The notes under the pieces: generated by a model
The model's input: only the letters and a program-made list of their open reading frames with translations
Told to the model about the DNA's origin: nothing
Database searches by the model: none
Assembly: GCF_015500095.1 (NCBI RefSeq)
Contig: NZ_CP062983.1
Location: 3,410,001 to 3,474,000, forward strand
Origin: Phototrophicus methaneseepsis
GTDB lineage: Bacteria > Chloroflexota > Anaerolineae > Aggregatilineales > Phototrophicaceae
DNA length: 64,000 nucleotides
Direction of reading: 5' to 3'
In this document: piece after piece, positions 17,202 through 26,491 of the stretch
Layout of the letters: each line of letters starts with the position of its first letter
How positions within the stretch are numbered: the stretch's first letter is position 1
Made by a program: the position numbers and the translations under genes

Positions 17202-18293
17202 ATGCGAATCATCGATGTAATTGATCATACCAACGTGATGGATGATGAGTTTACTTATCGTGAGCCACAGCGCGGTAGCGGCGACTGGCGATTTGGGTCT
17301 CAGGTCATTGTGGGGGAGAGCCAGGTTGCGGTCTTCGTTCGTGGGGGTGAAGCCCTTGATGCGCTTTCAACTGGCCGCCATACGCTTTCTGTGGCAAATA
17401 TTCCCATCCTTGCCGGGCTGATTGGTCTGGCGACGAGTGGTCGTACACCCTTTACAGCGGATCTCTACTTTATCAATTTGAAGGATATGCCCCAGATTGG
17501 TTGGGGAACGAACCCGCCGATTCCGTTAGAGACACCTGGTAAGGGTATGGGGGCTGTTTTGCTGAGTACCCATGGTACGATGAACATCTCCATTTCGGAC
17601 CCAATGCGCTTTTTGAAGAAGTTCGGCATTGGTAAACCCATCACACGCGTGGGCGATCTTAAGAACGCATTGCAAACCAAGTTGTTAGGCGAGCTCACTG
17701 TCCTGCTGATGGGCTCCGGCGTGCAAAGTGTGCCCGAAGCGAACGGCTTCTTAAGCGATGTCGAAGGTGCAACACTTTCCGCATTGAGCCAGCAGTTCGA
17801 AGATGAATTAGGCATTCAATTGAAGTCTCTTGATGCCAATCCGTTCCAGGCCAAGCAGGCTTCGCCAGATGAATTGATGAATTACGTCAGCCTTGAAAAT
17901 TACGAGCGCATTAAACGACTGCAAATTGCAGAAACAGCGGCAGGTAATGAAGGCCTTGCTGGTGGTCTGGCGGGTGCTGGTGTCGGCTTTGGCGTTGGGC
18001 AGAATATTGGCGCAGCCTTGAACCCAGATGCGGCTCAGCAACAAGCAATGCAACAGCAGCAGATGATGATGCAACAGCAAATGATGATGCAGAAAATGAT
18101 GGAAATGATGGGCAACCAGGGCGGGAATACGGCCCCGGCTGCGCCTGCTGCAACGGGCAGTGCGCCACAAACCAAGGCGGAAATTCAGGCGGCGATTGAT
18201 CAGTTGGACATCCGCTTGATGAATGGTGAAATTTCCGAAGCAGCCTATACACGCTTGCTGGAAAAATGGCAGGCGCGCTTGAACGAGATGTAG
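17202..18293 (+). CDS. SPFH/YdjI-type protein with Met/Gln-rich linker and SHOCT-like C-terminus
   Basis: A 363-aa protein. Residues about 30-240 resemble the SPFH-domain family known as virion core protein/YdjI (QVIVGESQVAVFVRGGEAL, and DLYFINLKDMP). A glycine-rich stretch (GLAGGLAGAGVGFGVGQNIG) leads into a Met/Gln run near residues 275-305, then an SHOCT-like helical tail (QLDIRLMNGEISEAAYTRLL). Such proteins form membrane-associated oligomers; specific function is unknown. AGGAG lies upstream of the ATG. A terminator follows at 18320, and then an IS element. Confidence 0.8.
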   Translation: MRIIDVIDHTNVMDDEFTYREPQRGSGDWRFGSQVIVGESQVAVFVRGGEALDALSTGRHTLSVANIPILAGLIGLATSGRTPFTADLYFINLKDMPQIGWGTNPPIPLETPGKGMGAVLLSTHGTMNISISDPMRFLKKFGIGKPITRVGDLKNALQTKLLGELTVLLMGSGVQSVPEANGFLSDVEGATLSALSQQFEDELGIQLKSLDANPFQAKQASPDELMNYVSLENYERIKRLQIAETAAGNEGLAGGLAGAGVGFGVGQNIGAALNPDAAQQQAMQQQQMMMQQQMMMQKMMEMMGNQGGNTAPAAPAATGSAPQTKAEIQAAIDQLDIRLMNGEISEAAYTRLLEKWQARLNEM

Positions 18294-18319
18294 CCAACAG
18301 TGGCTAAAAGTGTATCAGC

Positions 18320-18346
18320 AAAAGGGCACAGAACGTGCCCTTTTTT
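18320..18346 (+). terminator. Terminator after the SPFH gene
   Basis: AAAA-GGGCAC-AGAAC-GTGCCC-TTTTTT. The IS200-like element begins one or two bases after the last T. Confidence 0.9.
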
Positions 18347-18347
18347 G

Positions 18348-19058
18348 TTAGGCACTTCAGTGAGTTGAGTGCCGAAGGCACGAAACAGAAAACCACCCGC
18401 TATGCGGGTGGAGAAGAAAAGCCTTATAGGAAAAGAAAATCACTCCCGTTAGGATGGCAGTGTTCAAGCCGCCAACTCTATAACGAGGAGTGAAATCCAT
18501 GAGCAAAAGTCTAGCACACACGAAATGGATGTGTAAGTATCACATCGTGTTCACGCCCAAGTACCGACGGAAAGTAATCTACAACCAGTACAAAGCCAGT
18601 ATTGTGGAGATATTGAAGGATTTGTGCAAGTGGAAAGGCGTGGAGATCATAGAGGGAAACGCCCGAATCGATCACATCCATCTGTTAGTATCGATCCCAC
18701 CCAAATATAGCGTGTCGGTTATCATGGGCTATCTGAAAGGCAAGAGTGCCACGATGATCTTTGACCGCCATGCGAATCTAAAATACAAGTTCGGGAATCG
18801 GCATTTCTGGGCGCGAGGCTACTACGTAAGCACAGTAGGACTGAATGAAGCGACGATCGCAAAGTACGTGCGTGAGCAAGAGAAACACGATCAAATGATG
18901 GATCGGATCAGCACAAAAGAGCATGACGACCCCTTTAGGGGTTAGCCAGGTAATCGATGCATCGGCTTGAACGCAGTGAAAGAGCACCTTGAGGTGCAGC
19001 AAGTGCCAAGCCCTTATAGGGCTGGATCAAGCCACCCGCTATGCGGGTGGTCTTGACT
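18348..19058 (+). mobile_element. IS200-like insertion sequence, copy A (711 bp)
   Basis: Compared by eye with copy B (44971-45681), the two agree from TTAGGCACTTCAG at the left to CTTGACT at the right, 711 bp each. Outside these limits they differ. Each end carries the same 19-nt hairpin CCACCCGC-TAT-GCGGGTGG (18393-18411 and 19032-19050), the sub-terminal structure expected for Y1 transposase recognition. No terminal inverted repeats or tnpB/iscB are present. The exact outer base is uncertain by about 3 nt. It lies between two intact genes. Confidence 0.9.
18499..18945 (+). CDS. tnpA: IS200-family transposase TnpA (Y1 HUH), copy A
   Basis: A 148-aa REP/IS200 transposase, full length for the family. 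The HUH motif is in IDHIHLLVSIPPKYS, and the catalytic Tyr is in the region RGYYVSTVGLNEATIAKYV. It nicks and rejoins single-stranded DNA at the element ends. The start MSKSLAHTKWMCKYH has GAGGAG about 10 nt upstream; a GTG three codons earlier is possible. The protein is identical to that of copy B at 45084-45530, suggesting recent transposition. Confidence 0.93.
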   Translation: MSKSLAHTKWMCKYHIVFTPKYRRKVIYNQYKASIVEILKDLCKWKGVEIIEGNARIDHIHLLVSIPPKYSVSVIMGYLKGKSATMIFDRHANLKYKFGNRHFWARGYYVSTVGLNEATIAKYVREQEKHDQMMDRISTKEHDDPFRG

Positions 19059-19069
19059 ACTGGAATCGC

Positions 19070-20995
19070 TTAGGGTAGGGTGATTGTTCCTAGGCTCAGC
19101 GCGTCCCCGCCTGCATCGGCTGTGAGGCGTATGCCATTTTCTTGTTCGTACAAGCCTAGCAGAAGCTCATAGTCCCCGGCAGGGATGTTGGCAATATCAA
19201 TCGTATAGATGTCTCGATAAATCTGGCCCGGTTGCCATGTCGTGGTTGCTGCGCCCCCATCCTGCGGCTCCTGGTCATCCTGTGCCCACAGCGGCCCGCC
19301 TGTGGCTGGGTTCACATCCCCAACAAGGTGAACGAAACCTTTTAAAGGCGTCTCTGTTGACTGCAGAGCTTCCCAGTAGACCCATACTGTGATTGTCTGA
19401 TTGCTATCTGGCGGGAATATCCGCGCGCCATGCACCAGGGCTGTTTCTTCAAACTGCGCGGATGGTCCGTCCGGCACTTCATCAGGGGCGACATCCCAGG
19501 GCAAATATAATTGCACGTCAATACCGCCTGGGGCCGCTACCAACGCACGTTGCATATGTGTATTAAGCCAATTTTCTATGACATTGCGGTTGGGCCATTC
19601 CGGGTTTGTGCGTGCGACGATCCAATAACGATCATATGTGGCAAGGCCTTCTGCGAGGATTGCCTCGATAGCTGAGGTCTCGTGCTCCTTGTTAAAAGGT
19701 AAGCCCATTTCATCAGTGGGATTGCCTGTTTGCTGATAGTAATAGCCAAACCCGGCGTCGCTCGTCGTCTGGATGATGAGATCATCCGATTGCGTCATGT
19801 GGTCCAGATAGGTGGCGACGCTGCGCCATTCATCGACTTTATAGAAGGTTGCATCGTGAAAGTGATTGTTCAGGCTGACGAGAGAGAGGGCCACCCATAC
19901 ACTGATAAGTAGGCCCCCCAACCAGCGTGTTGGCTTGGTGGTCATTAATTCAGTGGATGTGATCGTAATGAGCAGCAAAATCGCTGGAACAATGCCCAGG
20001 ATGTAACGTGGAGCATAAACGGGCAAAAATGATGAGACGATTGAAATAGCAATCACAGGCACGACGATGAGCGCGCCCAGGAAGATGGCAACGCGTCTAT
20101 TCTTGCGTGCGATGTAGACCATGCAAAGGATGAGTATGACCAGGAGGATGGGAGCAATCCCGCTCATAAAATCTGCGGGGAGCGTCTGACCAAATGATAA
20201 GCTGGGTAAGAAGAGCGTCAGCAGCGTTTCTAAGCTGAAACCGCCAGCGGTGCCAGAATACATCTTGCTCTGTCGCAAAATGTTCAGGAAATACAGCAGC
20301 CAAAGGGCAAAGGTTCCCCAAATAATAGCCTGAGAGATGATCCATCGCTTAAGGGTGCCTCGCTCACGAATATATGTGACGAGCACATAGACGTTCAGCG
20401 CTGCTAAGATGAACATTTCCAGATAGTAAGTGTAGATAGCAATCAGCCCGGCGATGACATAGAGCACCCAATCACGGGGGCGATTGATTGTCAGGGCGCG
20501 CACAGCCAACCATATTGCTGTTACACTCATGGCGGGCCAGATGCCATAGTTGCGCGCATCCTGGGCATGCCAGATCTCAAAGGGATGAATCGCCCATAAT
20601 AATGCGGCCAACAACCCGACACGCTTGCCCCATATGCGCTTGCCTAAAGCATACATCGCCGCGATACCGACTGTGTTCGCCAGTACTGGCAACATACGGA
20701 TAGCAAGCTCACTCAGCCCGACGAATGCGCCCCAGACGTGATAGAGGGTATATGCCAGCGGCGGATGGGGATCGTTGACAACGAGCGGCGGCTCAATATT
20801 CCTATCGGTTGTGGCGTCAGGATCATCAATCTCGATGTTGATGAGTGCACTGCTTAGCGGCTGGATGACCCAATTCTGGACAGTAAAGGCTTCGTCACCA
20901 CGGAATGGAAGCGCATCAAGGCGATACACTCGCAAGGCAAAACCCAGCAGAATGATCGCCACTAAGATGATGTGTGAATTGTAACGGCGGAGCAT
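19070..20995 (-). CDS. ArnT/PMT-like glycosyltransferase family 39 membrane protein
   Basis: A 641-aa protein with about 10-12 transmembrane helices in its first 400 residues and a soluble C-terminal domain. The first periplasmic loop has LDALPFRGDEAFTV, whose Asp-Glu pair matches the catalytic acidic motif of GT39/GT83 enzymes that use polyprenyl-phosphate sugars. The C-terminal 200 residues form a beta-rich domain (ITVWVYWEALQSTETPLKGF). The stop lies 12 bp beyond the right end of IS copy A. It is 3 bp downstream of the NERD-like gene, so these are probably one operon. Sugar and acceptor are unknown. Confidence 0.82.
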   Translation of the reverse strand: MLRRYNSHIILVAIILLGFALRVYRLDALPFRGDEAFTVQNWVIQPLSSALINIEIDDPDATTDRNIEPPLVVNDPHPPLAYTLYHVWGAFVGLSELAIRMLPVLANTVGIAAMYALGKRIWGKRVGLLAALLWAIHPFEIWHAQDARNYGIWPAMSVTAIWLAVRALTINRPRDWVLYVIAGLIAIYTYYLEMFILAALNVYVLVTYIRERGTLKRWIISQAIIWGTFALWLLYFLNILRQSKMYSGTAGGFSLETLLTLFLPSLSFGQTLPADFMSGIAPILLVILILCMVYIARKNRRVAIFLGALIVVPVIAISIVSSFLPVYAPRYILGIVPAILLLITITSTELMTTKPTRWLGGLLISVWVALSLVSLNNHFHDATFYKVDEWRSVATYLDHMTQSDDLIIQTTSDAGFGYYYQQTGNPTDEMGLPFNKEHETSAIEAILAEGLATYDRYWIVARTNPEWPNRNVIENWLNTHMQRALVAAPGGIDVQLYLPWDVAPDEVPDGPSAQFEETALVHGARIFPPDSNQTITVWVYWEALQSTETPLKGFVHLVGDVNPATGGPLWAQDDQEPQDGGAATTTWQPGQIYRDIYTIDIANIPAGDYELLLGLYEQENGIRLTADAGGDALSLGTITLP

Positions 20996-20998
20996 AGA

Positions 20999-21748
20999 CT
21001 AGATTGTGGCCTGTTCAAATGCCTCAATTTGCTCATCTGTGAGAGGCATTGAGTTTTGTTTCCCGCTGCCAGCATGATCGCGGTTGATGTCTCGCAAGTA
21101 GTCTTTAAGGCTGGGCTTCGATTTGGGGTCTGCATACAAAACCGGGATGCTGCTGCCCTCAAGAGTGACCTCAGCCTGACTGTTGATGAAGACGATAATG
21201 GGCGTGACTTCGGCCTCAGGTGCGATTTTTGCGAGTTGCTTCTGTACTTTAGCCGCAGCACGTTGGGCATCCATAGTTGGGTTACCAATGCCATCTGCAC
21301 GCAGAATGCTGCCTAAACGAGATAATATATTCTGGTTCGTCTTCCAGTTATCATCTTTGACGGTGTAGGAACCTTCGTGCCAGCGCGTCGCCATGGCGAA
21401 GATGCCCTGCGGACAGATCAGCACATGGCGTGCCGGGAAGTGATAATAGTTATAGAGTATGCTCTTGTTGCTCAGACCCTTTAAGCCGTTTTCTATGGCA
21501 TCTTCAGGACGCGGTTCACGTGCCCACAGGTTGGTCATGTGGACTGAAACCAGCGTCAGGATGAAAGCAACTGGCAAAATGAGGACTTGCAGGATGAGCA
21601 GAATCCCACTGACAGCAGGATCATCCTGAGATGGGCCTTGCAGCAAGAGCAAAAAGCTGCCAACCAGAACGGCCAGCGTGCCCATCATGAGCCAAAAGGC
21701 AACCTGGCGATTTCGTTTTGCTAATCGTTTATTGGTAACAATACGCAT
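20999..21748 (-). CDS. Membrane protein with NERD-like domain
   Basis: A 249-aa protein with two N-terminal transmembrane helices followed by a region (AIENGLKGLSNKSILYNYYH then HVLICPQGIFAMATRWHEG) resembling nuclease-related NERD domains. I see no complete nuclease active site. The start MRIVTNKRLAKR at 21748 is preferred: a longer reading from GTG at 21799 would translate through the terminator hairpin of the preceding gene. The ribosome-binding site is weak. It is transcribed together with the GT39-like gene. Confidence 0.65.
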   Translation of the reverse strand: MRIVTNKRLAKRNRQVAFWLMMGTLAVLVGSFLLLLQGPSQDDPAVSGILLILQVLILPVAFILTLVSVHMTNLWAREPRPEDAIENGLKGLSNKSILYNYYHFPARHVLICPQGIFAMATRWHEGSYTVKDDNWKTNQNILSRLGSILRADGIGNPTMDAQRAAAKVQKQLAKIAPEAEVTPIIVFINSQAEVTLEGSSIPVLYADPKSKPSLKDYLRDINRDHAGSGKQNSMPLTDEQIEAFEQATI

Positions 21749-21775
21749 AAGGTCTACATTCGTCTTGATTTTGTT

Positions 21776-21803
21776 AAAGAGGGTGGCTGTATATGCCACC
21801 CTC
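21776..21803 (-). terminator. Terminator after the CARDB protein gene
   Basis: GAGGGTGGC / GCCACCCTC, a 9-bp perfect stem with 7-nt loop, followed by a short TTT on the minus strand. It is weaker than others in the window because of the short T tract. Confidence 0.65.
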
Positions 21804-21814
21804 GATTAATCAGC

Positions 21815-23365
21815 TTATTTGCACTGTGTGCTGTAATCTAGCAGGTAGTCAATTGCGGCGTCGTTATCGGTTTCGTTCGCTTCGCTGACCGTGTTATACG
21901 GGTCAATCGTGAATACCATCCGATGGGATTCGTTGACGTACGCGCTCGGCGCACGGAAGTTGGTGATATTCACGGTGAGCGTTTCGCCTGGCGGTATTGG
22001 CGGAAGGTCGAATTCTCGCGTGAAGATCGTCGTGCCCGTGCGAATATGGAAGTCCTGGACTCTCATGGTCGTCAAAGGCGTTTCTTCGAAGCCTTCGTTA
22101 TGGACGGAGTACTGCAAGCGATATGTGAATTTGCATAGGATTTTATCGGAGCGGTTGCCTTCGCCATCCAGCAGTCGGGGCGTGCCAGAAATGTAAAGGT
22201 TCGCATTCAGGGTTGCTTCATCGCCTGAGCGTGGCACAAAGTAGCTGATGAACCCCTGATGCGTCATTTCTGCACAGACAAGCTCGCCATAACGAACACT
22301 TGGCAGCAGACGCCATTCACGCGGCGCTCCGTAGGCGATGCCGATAATGGCTGAATTTAGGTCGGCTTGTTCGGGGCGGATACAATGCGTCACGGGAACG
22401 ACCAGCTCTTCGGATGATGACCCGCTCAGGAAGTTGCCTGTGCCGAAGATGTCATATAGGACGCCGCGGCGATTATAGGATGGCACGTCTTCCGGAACTT
22501 CGTCGAAGTTGGTGATTGTCCCTGGCGAGAATGCGCCGACGTCTGCACGGCAATGCAATTCAAAGCGGCCTTCACCAGTCACGCGGATGTCTTCTGTGTC
22601 ATAGAAGAGAAGCTCACCGCAATAACCGTACCGTGTCAGGACGCTGGTATCTACAGATTCCTGGGAGACCATCTGTACGCCAATTGGTACGTCGCGAGCG
22701 CTGACAGGCACAACCGGAACAGTTCCATCTGCATTTGTGGTGCCAGGGGCAGCGACGGTACCTTCGCCCTGGGTGACTTCTGCCGTAATACGCGCAACAC
22801 CACCCATACTGATATTCACAGGGGAGGAGCCATCGCCAGGGCCGAAGACCTGTGCAGAGGATAGATTTGATAGGTCGAATGTGGTGCCTGGCGTCCAACC
22901 CCAGTAGGTGAGGACGGAAGAGCCGGAATTATCTCCGAAGAAGTGGAAGCCAGTGGGCAGGTAAAATCCAACCCATACGACAGGGGCATTGACGGTCACG
23001 GGGTCTGGTAAAGCAACCCGGACTGTACCTGTGCCGCTGATCTGGACACTTTGACGGCTGAGGAGCGTTGCATTCGACGGTGAGCCACCATCGCTATCCG
23101 CGTAAACCACAGCGTCGACTGTGCCGCCAGCGAATTGCTCCACGCCGATGCTGATCGCATCCAGCGTAACCGGTAAGGTAATGCCACGGCTGTTGAGATC
23201 AAAGCCGTTTATGATGAGGGTCGATTCCCCCTCGATAAACCATGATGAATTGCCATCCCCAGAATTGTTGGTCAGGGTGATGTCACCTGCCTGAACTGGT
23301 AATAGCCCCATAAAGAAAACCAGCAGGCTAAGGGTAATGGTTATCGGGTAAACGCGTGGGCGCAT
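21815..23365 (-). CDS. Secreted protein with CARDB-like C-terminal domain
   Basis: A 516-aa exported protein. The start MRPRVYPITITLSLLV has GAGGG 9 nt upstream; the hydrophobic segment LSLLVFFMGLLPVQA is a signal peptide. The middle is beta-rich with several Cys (TRYGYCGELLFYDTEDIRV). Residues about 395-510 form a CARDB-type Ig-like domain ending in VFTIDPYNTVSEANETDND. A surface adhesion or structural role is likely; no catalytic motif is seen. It is separated from the NERD-like gene by a terminator. Confidence 0.75.
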   Translation of the reverse strand: MRPRVYPITITLSLLVFFMGLLPVQAGDITLTNNSGDGNSSWFIEGESTLIINGFDLNSRGITLPVTLDAISIGVEQFAGGTVDAVVYADSDGGSPSNATLLSRQSVQISGTGTVRVALPDPVTVNAPVVWVGFYLPTGFHFFGDNSGSSVLTYWGWTPGTTFDLSNLSSAQVFGPGDGSSPVNISMGGVARITAEVTQGEGTVAAPGTTNADGTVPVVPVSARDVPIGVQMVSQESVDTSVLTRYGYCGELLFYDTEDIRVTGEGRFELHCRADVGAFSPGTITNFDEVPEDVPSYNRRGVLYDIFGTGNFLSGSSSEELVVPVTHCIRPEQADLNSAIIGIAYGAPREWRLLPSVRYGELVCAEMTHQGFISYFVPRSGDEATLNANLYISGTPRLLDGEGNRSDKILCKFTYRLQYSVHNEGFEETPLTTMRVQDFHIRTGTTIFTREFDLPPIPPGETLTVNITNFRAPSAYVNESHRMVFTIDPYNTVSEANETDNDAAIDYLLDYSTQCK

Positions 23366-23570
23366 GATCAACATCCCTCGTTGCGCGGGCAAATTTTAAT
23401 AGCGCTCCGTATTGTAGGGTGAATTGGCGGCTCGGTCAAGCAGTTGTGTACCCCCGTACTGGTCCATAAAACAGTTTGGCGTCTGCTGGATGAGCATGTT
23501 TGTGATGAGGGTAGCCATGATCGTTTCATAGGACTATAATCCCCTCGACTTTCCACAAGTGGAGCACAAC

Positions 23571-23912
23571 ATGGGTAGTGAGTTCTTATTAGTCGCTTTT
23601 CTTTTGCTTGCCGGTATGGGGGTGTACTGGACGATGGTTTTGTTCCCTCGTCAGCGCGACTTCCAGCGGCGGCAGGATATGGCCCGTTCCCTTTCAGAGG
23701 GGGATGAAGTCATTACGGGTGGTGGACTCGTTGGGCGTGTGAAGAGAATTGACAGCGAACATGGTGTGGCCTATGTGGAAGTCGCAGAAGGTCTTGAAGT
23801 ACGTGTGCTGACGGCAGCGCTTGTCGATCGTTACGATCCGGAAGAAGTTGCACGCAACATTCGGTTAGCCAAGGGTGAGGACGAGAATGCCGTCCCCCGG
23901 CAAACTGTCTAG
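23571..23912 (+). CDS. yajC: Preprotein translocase subunit YajC
   Basis: A 113-aa single-span membrane protein, helix LLVAFLLLAGMGVYWTMVLF, then a cytoplasmic YajC domain (SEGDEVITGGGLVGRVKRID). It accompanies SecDF in the holotranslocon. The start MGSEFLLV is supported by GGAG 7 nt upstream; a GTG at 23559 is less likely. Genes secD and secF follow in the same direction, beyond a terminator-like hairpin. Confidence 0.9.
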   Translation: MGSEFLLVAFLLLAGMGVYWTMVLFPRQRDFQRRQDMARSLSEGDEVITGGGLVGRVKRIDSEHGVAYVEVAEGLEVRVLTAALVDRYDPEEVARNIRLAKGEDENAVPRQTV

Positions 23913-23932
23913 ACCTTATTCGGTAGTTTGTT

Positions 23933-23953
23933 GGCCCCGAGAGGGGCTTTTTT
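23933..23953 (+). terminator. Intrinsic terminator between yajC and secD
   Basis: GGCCCC, loop GAGA, GGGGC, then six Ts, ending 20 nt before secD. It would uncouple part of secDF expression from yajC. Confidence 0.75.
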
Positions 23954-23973
23954 GAGGGAAGGTATATCATTAC

Positions 23974-25476
23974 ATGAGTCAACATTTGCGTTGGTTGGTC
24001 TTCATTTTTGTGTTGGCCATTTTTTGCTTATACGTAGCGTTGCCTGCAGAGACCAAAGGTGTAACGCCTGATGATCCAATCTGTGAAGAATGGAAACGCG
24101 ACGAAACGACTTTCACAGGTGATGTGCGTTGTACCGAAAATATCGTTCTAGATCTCCAGAACGATAATCAGCCAGAATTCCAACTGAATGTCACGCAGAG
24201 CCTGGGCCTCGACTTGGTCGGCGGGCTGCGTGTCCTGCTTGAGGCGGATTTGCCGCCTGATGCATTCAGTGCTGAGGACCTGGCAGAGACGGCCAACAAC
24301 GTCGACCGCCGTGTAAATGCATTGGGACTGACAGAAGCCACTATTCAGGTTCAGGGCGCCAATCGCATTCTTGTTGAGCTACCTGGTGTCCATGACCGTG
24401 AACAGGCCATCAGCACCATCCAGCAGACAGCGTTGCTGGAATTCGTCGATTTTTCCGGCATTACTTCACCGCAGCAGTACGTTGGACGGCATATCCTCAC
24501 GACAGAGCAAGTCCGGTTGCAGGATTTGCGCGGTGATGAGGCTATAGACGACGGTATCGAGCGTTTGCCGAACCCTGGCACGAATGGCCCATTCGAGACA
24601 GTCATGACGGGTGCAGGCTTGCAGGCTGCCAGTGCGCAGTATGGTGCATTGAGCCAGACCAGTGCTGCATCGTGGTTCATTAATTTCGAGATTGATCCAG
24701 ATTATCAGCAGACGTTTGGTACGTTTACGGGCAATAATGTTGGCCAGCCAATGGCCATTGTGCTTGATGGCGTTGTCATCAGTGCACCCGTGATCCAGGC
24801 TCAACTGACATCGGGTGGTGTGATTACGGGCGATTTCACTGAGGAAGAAGCGACACAGTTAGCCTTGCAACTGCGCTCTGGTGCGTTGCCGATCCCACTA
24901 TCTGTTGAAAGTGCGGAAGAAGTCGGCGCGACACTTGGACAGGAATCTGTGAATCTCAGTGTTCGCGCGGGTGTGATCGGTGTCGTCATCGTTCTAGCAT
25001 TTATGTTGATTTATTATCGTGTGCCGGGTATCGCTGCTGATCTCGCTTTGATTGTATACATTCTCCTCAACCTGGCGCTCTTCAAATTAATACCCGTCAC
25101 GCTGACGCTCCCGGCTATTACCGGCCTGCTGATTGGTATCGGTACGGCAGTGGATGGCAATATCCTCATCTTTGAGCGCATTAAAGAAGAAATCCGCGAC
25201 GGTAAGCGGCTGGATGAAGCTCTGGACTCCGGCTTTGCACGTGCATGGTCTTCTATCCGAGATTCCAACCTCTCCACCATTATCATCTGTGTGGTGTTGT
25301 TCTTCTTTGGGCAGACGCCTGGTGCAAGCGTGGTTTCTGGCTTTGCTGTGACCCTGGCCCTTGGCCTGGTCGTGAACTTGTTTACAGCAGTGCTGGTCAC
25401 ACGGACTTTCTTATATGTCATCGTAGGGTTATTCCACAATGCGGTGTCTGATCGCAAATGGTTAGTTGGCGCATAA
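23974..25476 (+). CDS. secD: Protein translocase subunit SecD
   Basis: A 500-aa RND-type membrane protein that, with SecF, uses the proton motive force to pull exported proteins through SecYEG. The N-terminal helix LVFIFVLAIFCLYVALP, the D1 signature LGLDLVGGLRVLLEA, a large external domain, and the C-terminal five-helix bundle (GIGTAVDGNILIFERIKEE) are all present. The acidic Asp of the VDGNILIFERI helix needed for proton transfer is kept. It ends 31 bp before secF. Confidence 0.95.
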   Translation: MSQHLRWLVFIFVLAIFCLYVALPAETKGVTPDDPICEEWKRDETTFTGDVRCTENIVLDLQNDNQPEFQLNVTQSLGLDLVGGLRVLLEADLPPDAFSAEDLAETANNVDRRVNALGLTEATIQVQGANRILVELPGVHDREQAISTIQQTALLEFVDFSGITSPQQYVGRHILTTEQVRLQDLRGDEAIDDGIERLPNPGTNGPFETVMTGAGLQAASAQYGALSQTSAASWFINFEIDPDYQQTFGTFTGNNVGQPMAIVLDGVVISAPVIQAQLTSGGVITGDFTEEEATQLALQLRSGALPIPLSVESAEEVGATLGQESVNLSVRAGVIGVVIVLAFMLIYYRVPGIAADLALIVYILLNLALFKLIPVTLTLPAITGLLIGIGTAVDGNILIFERIKEEIRDGKRLDEALDSGFARAWSSIRDSNLSTIIICVVLFFFGQTPGASVVSGFAVTLALGLVVNLFTAVLVTRTFLYVIVGLFHNAVSDRKWLVGA

Positions 25477-25507
25477 GCGCAGCAGAACGAAGGGTGCATA
25501 AAACACA

Positions 25508-26464
25508 ATGTTTAACTTAGTCGAAAAACGCCGCCTGTGGTTCTTTATCTCGGCGTGTGTGATTGTGCCAGGTCTGCTGGTGATGATTTACTCAACGATT
25601 ACCACTGGCGCGCCATTCCGCCTGAGCATTGATTTTGAGGGCGGCAGCATTTATGACCTGACCTTCACAGAGCCGGGCGTTACAGAAGATTCCATTCGTG
25701 ATGTCTTCGCCTCCGTAGGTGATGACAATGTGATTATTCAACGGTTGGGCGGCGAAGAGAGCCTTCGCTGGTCTGTCCGTGGGTCTTACCAGGAAACAGA
25801 AACTGTTGAAGAAATTGTTGCTGGCCTGGATGCCATCGCGCCATTTGATCGCGACAGCTTCCAGCAGCAGTCTGTTTCTGCGACGATTGGGCAGGAAGTA
25901 ACGCGTGCAGCTTTAGCTGCCGTGGCTGTCGGCGCGCTAATTATCGCCGGATTTATCGTCGTTGCTTTCCGGCAGGTGCCAAATGCTTTCCGTTATGGTG
26001 TCTGTGCGATTCTCGCTATGCTGCACGATATCCTTGTGGTGATGGGCGTACAGTCCTTAATGGGTTTGTTGCTCGGTTGGGAAGTCGATGCTTTGTTCCT
26101 CACGGCTGTGCTGACGGTTGTTGGCTTCTCCGTACAGGACTCTATTGTCGTCTTCGACCGTATCCGTGAGAATATTCCGGAACACCTCGGCGAGCCTTAT
26201 GAAACCATCGTCAATCGCAGCCTCTGGGAGACGATTCACCGTTCGCTGGCAACACAGCTCAATGCCTTCTTCATCATGATCGCGATCTTGTTGTTCGGTG
26301 GCGAGACGATCAAACAGTTTATCTTCATTCTGTTTATCGGCTTGCTATCGGGTAGCTATTCATCGCTGTTTACGGCTGTGCCGCTGCTGGTATCCTGGCA
26401 GAAGGGGGAACTGCCGTTTGTGGGTGGTCGTAACCGGGAACTGGCGGAATCTACAGCCAGCTAG
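25508..26464 (+). CDS. secF: Protein translocase subunit SecF
   Basis: A 318-aa partner of SecD with six transmembrane helices. The motif FRLSIDFEGGSIYDL is the SecF equivalent of the D1 signature, and VVGFSVQDSIVVFDRIRENI carries the conserved Asp-Arg region of the fourth helix. It is co-directional with and directly downstream of secD, the usual order. The end converges with a histidine kinase gene 27 bp away. Confidence 0.95.
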   Translation: MFNLVEKRRLWFFISACVIVPGLLVMIYSTITTGAPFRLSIDFEGGSIYDLTFTEPGVTEDSIRDVFASVGDDNVIIQRLGGEESLRWSVRGSYQETETVEEIVAGLDAIAPFDRDSFQQQSVSATIGQEVTRAALAAVAVGALIIAGFIVVAFRQVPNAFRYGVCAILAMLHDILVVMGVQSLMGLLLGWEVDALFLTAVLTVVGFSVQDSIVVFDRIRENIPEHLGEPYETIVNRSLWETIHRSLATQLNAFFIMIAILLFGGETIKQFIFILFIGLLSGSYSSLFTAVPLLVSWQKGELPFVGGRNRELAESTAS

Positions 26465-26491
26465 AAATAGAATAGCAACACAAATTAAAAG

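Noticed and set aside
18348-19058. Possible tnpB/iscB partner or guide-RNA of the IS element
   Set aside because: The element is filled by tnpA and its end hairpins; no RuvC-like ORF is present in either copy.
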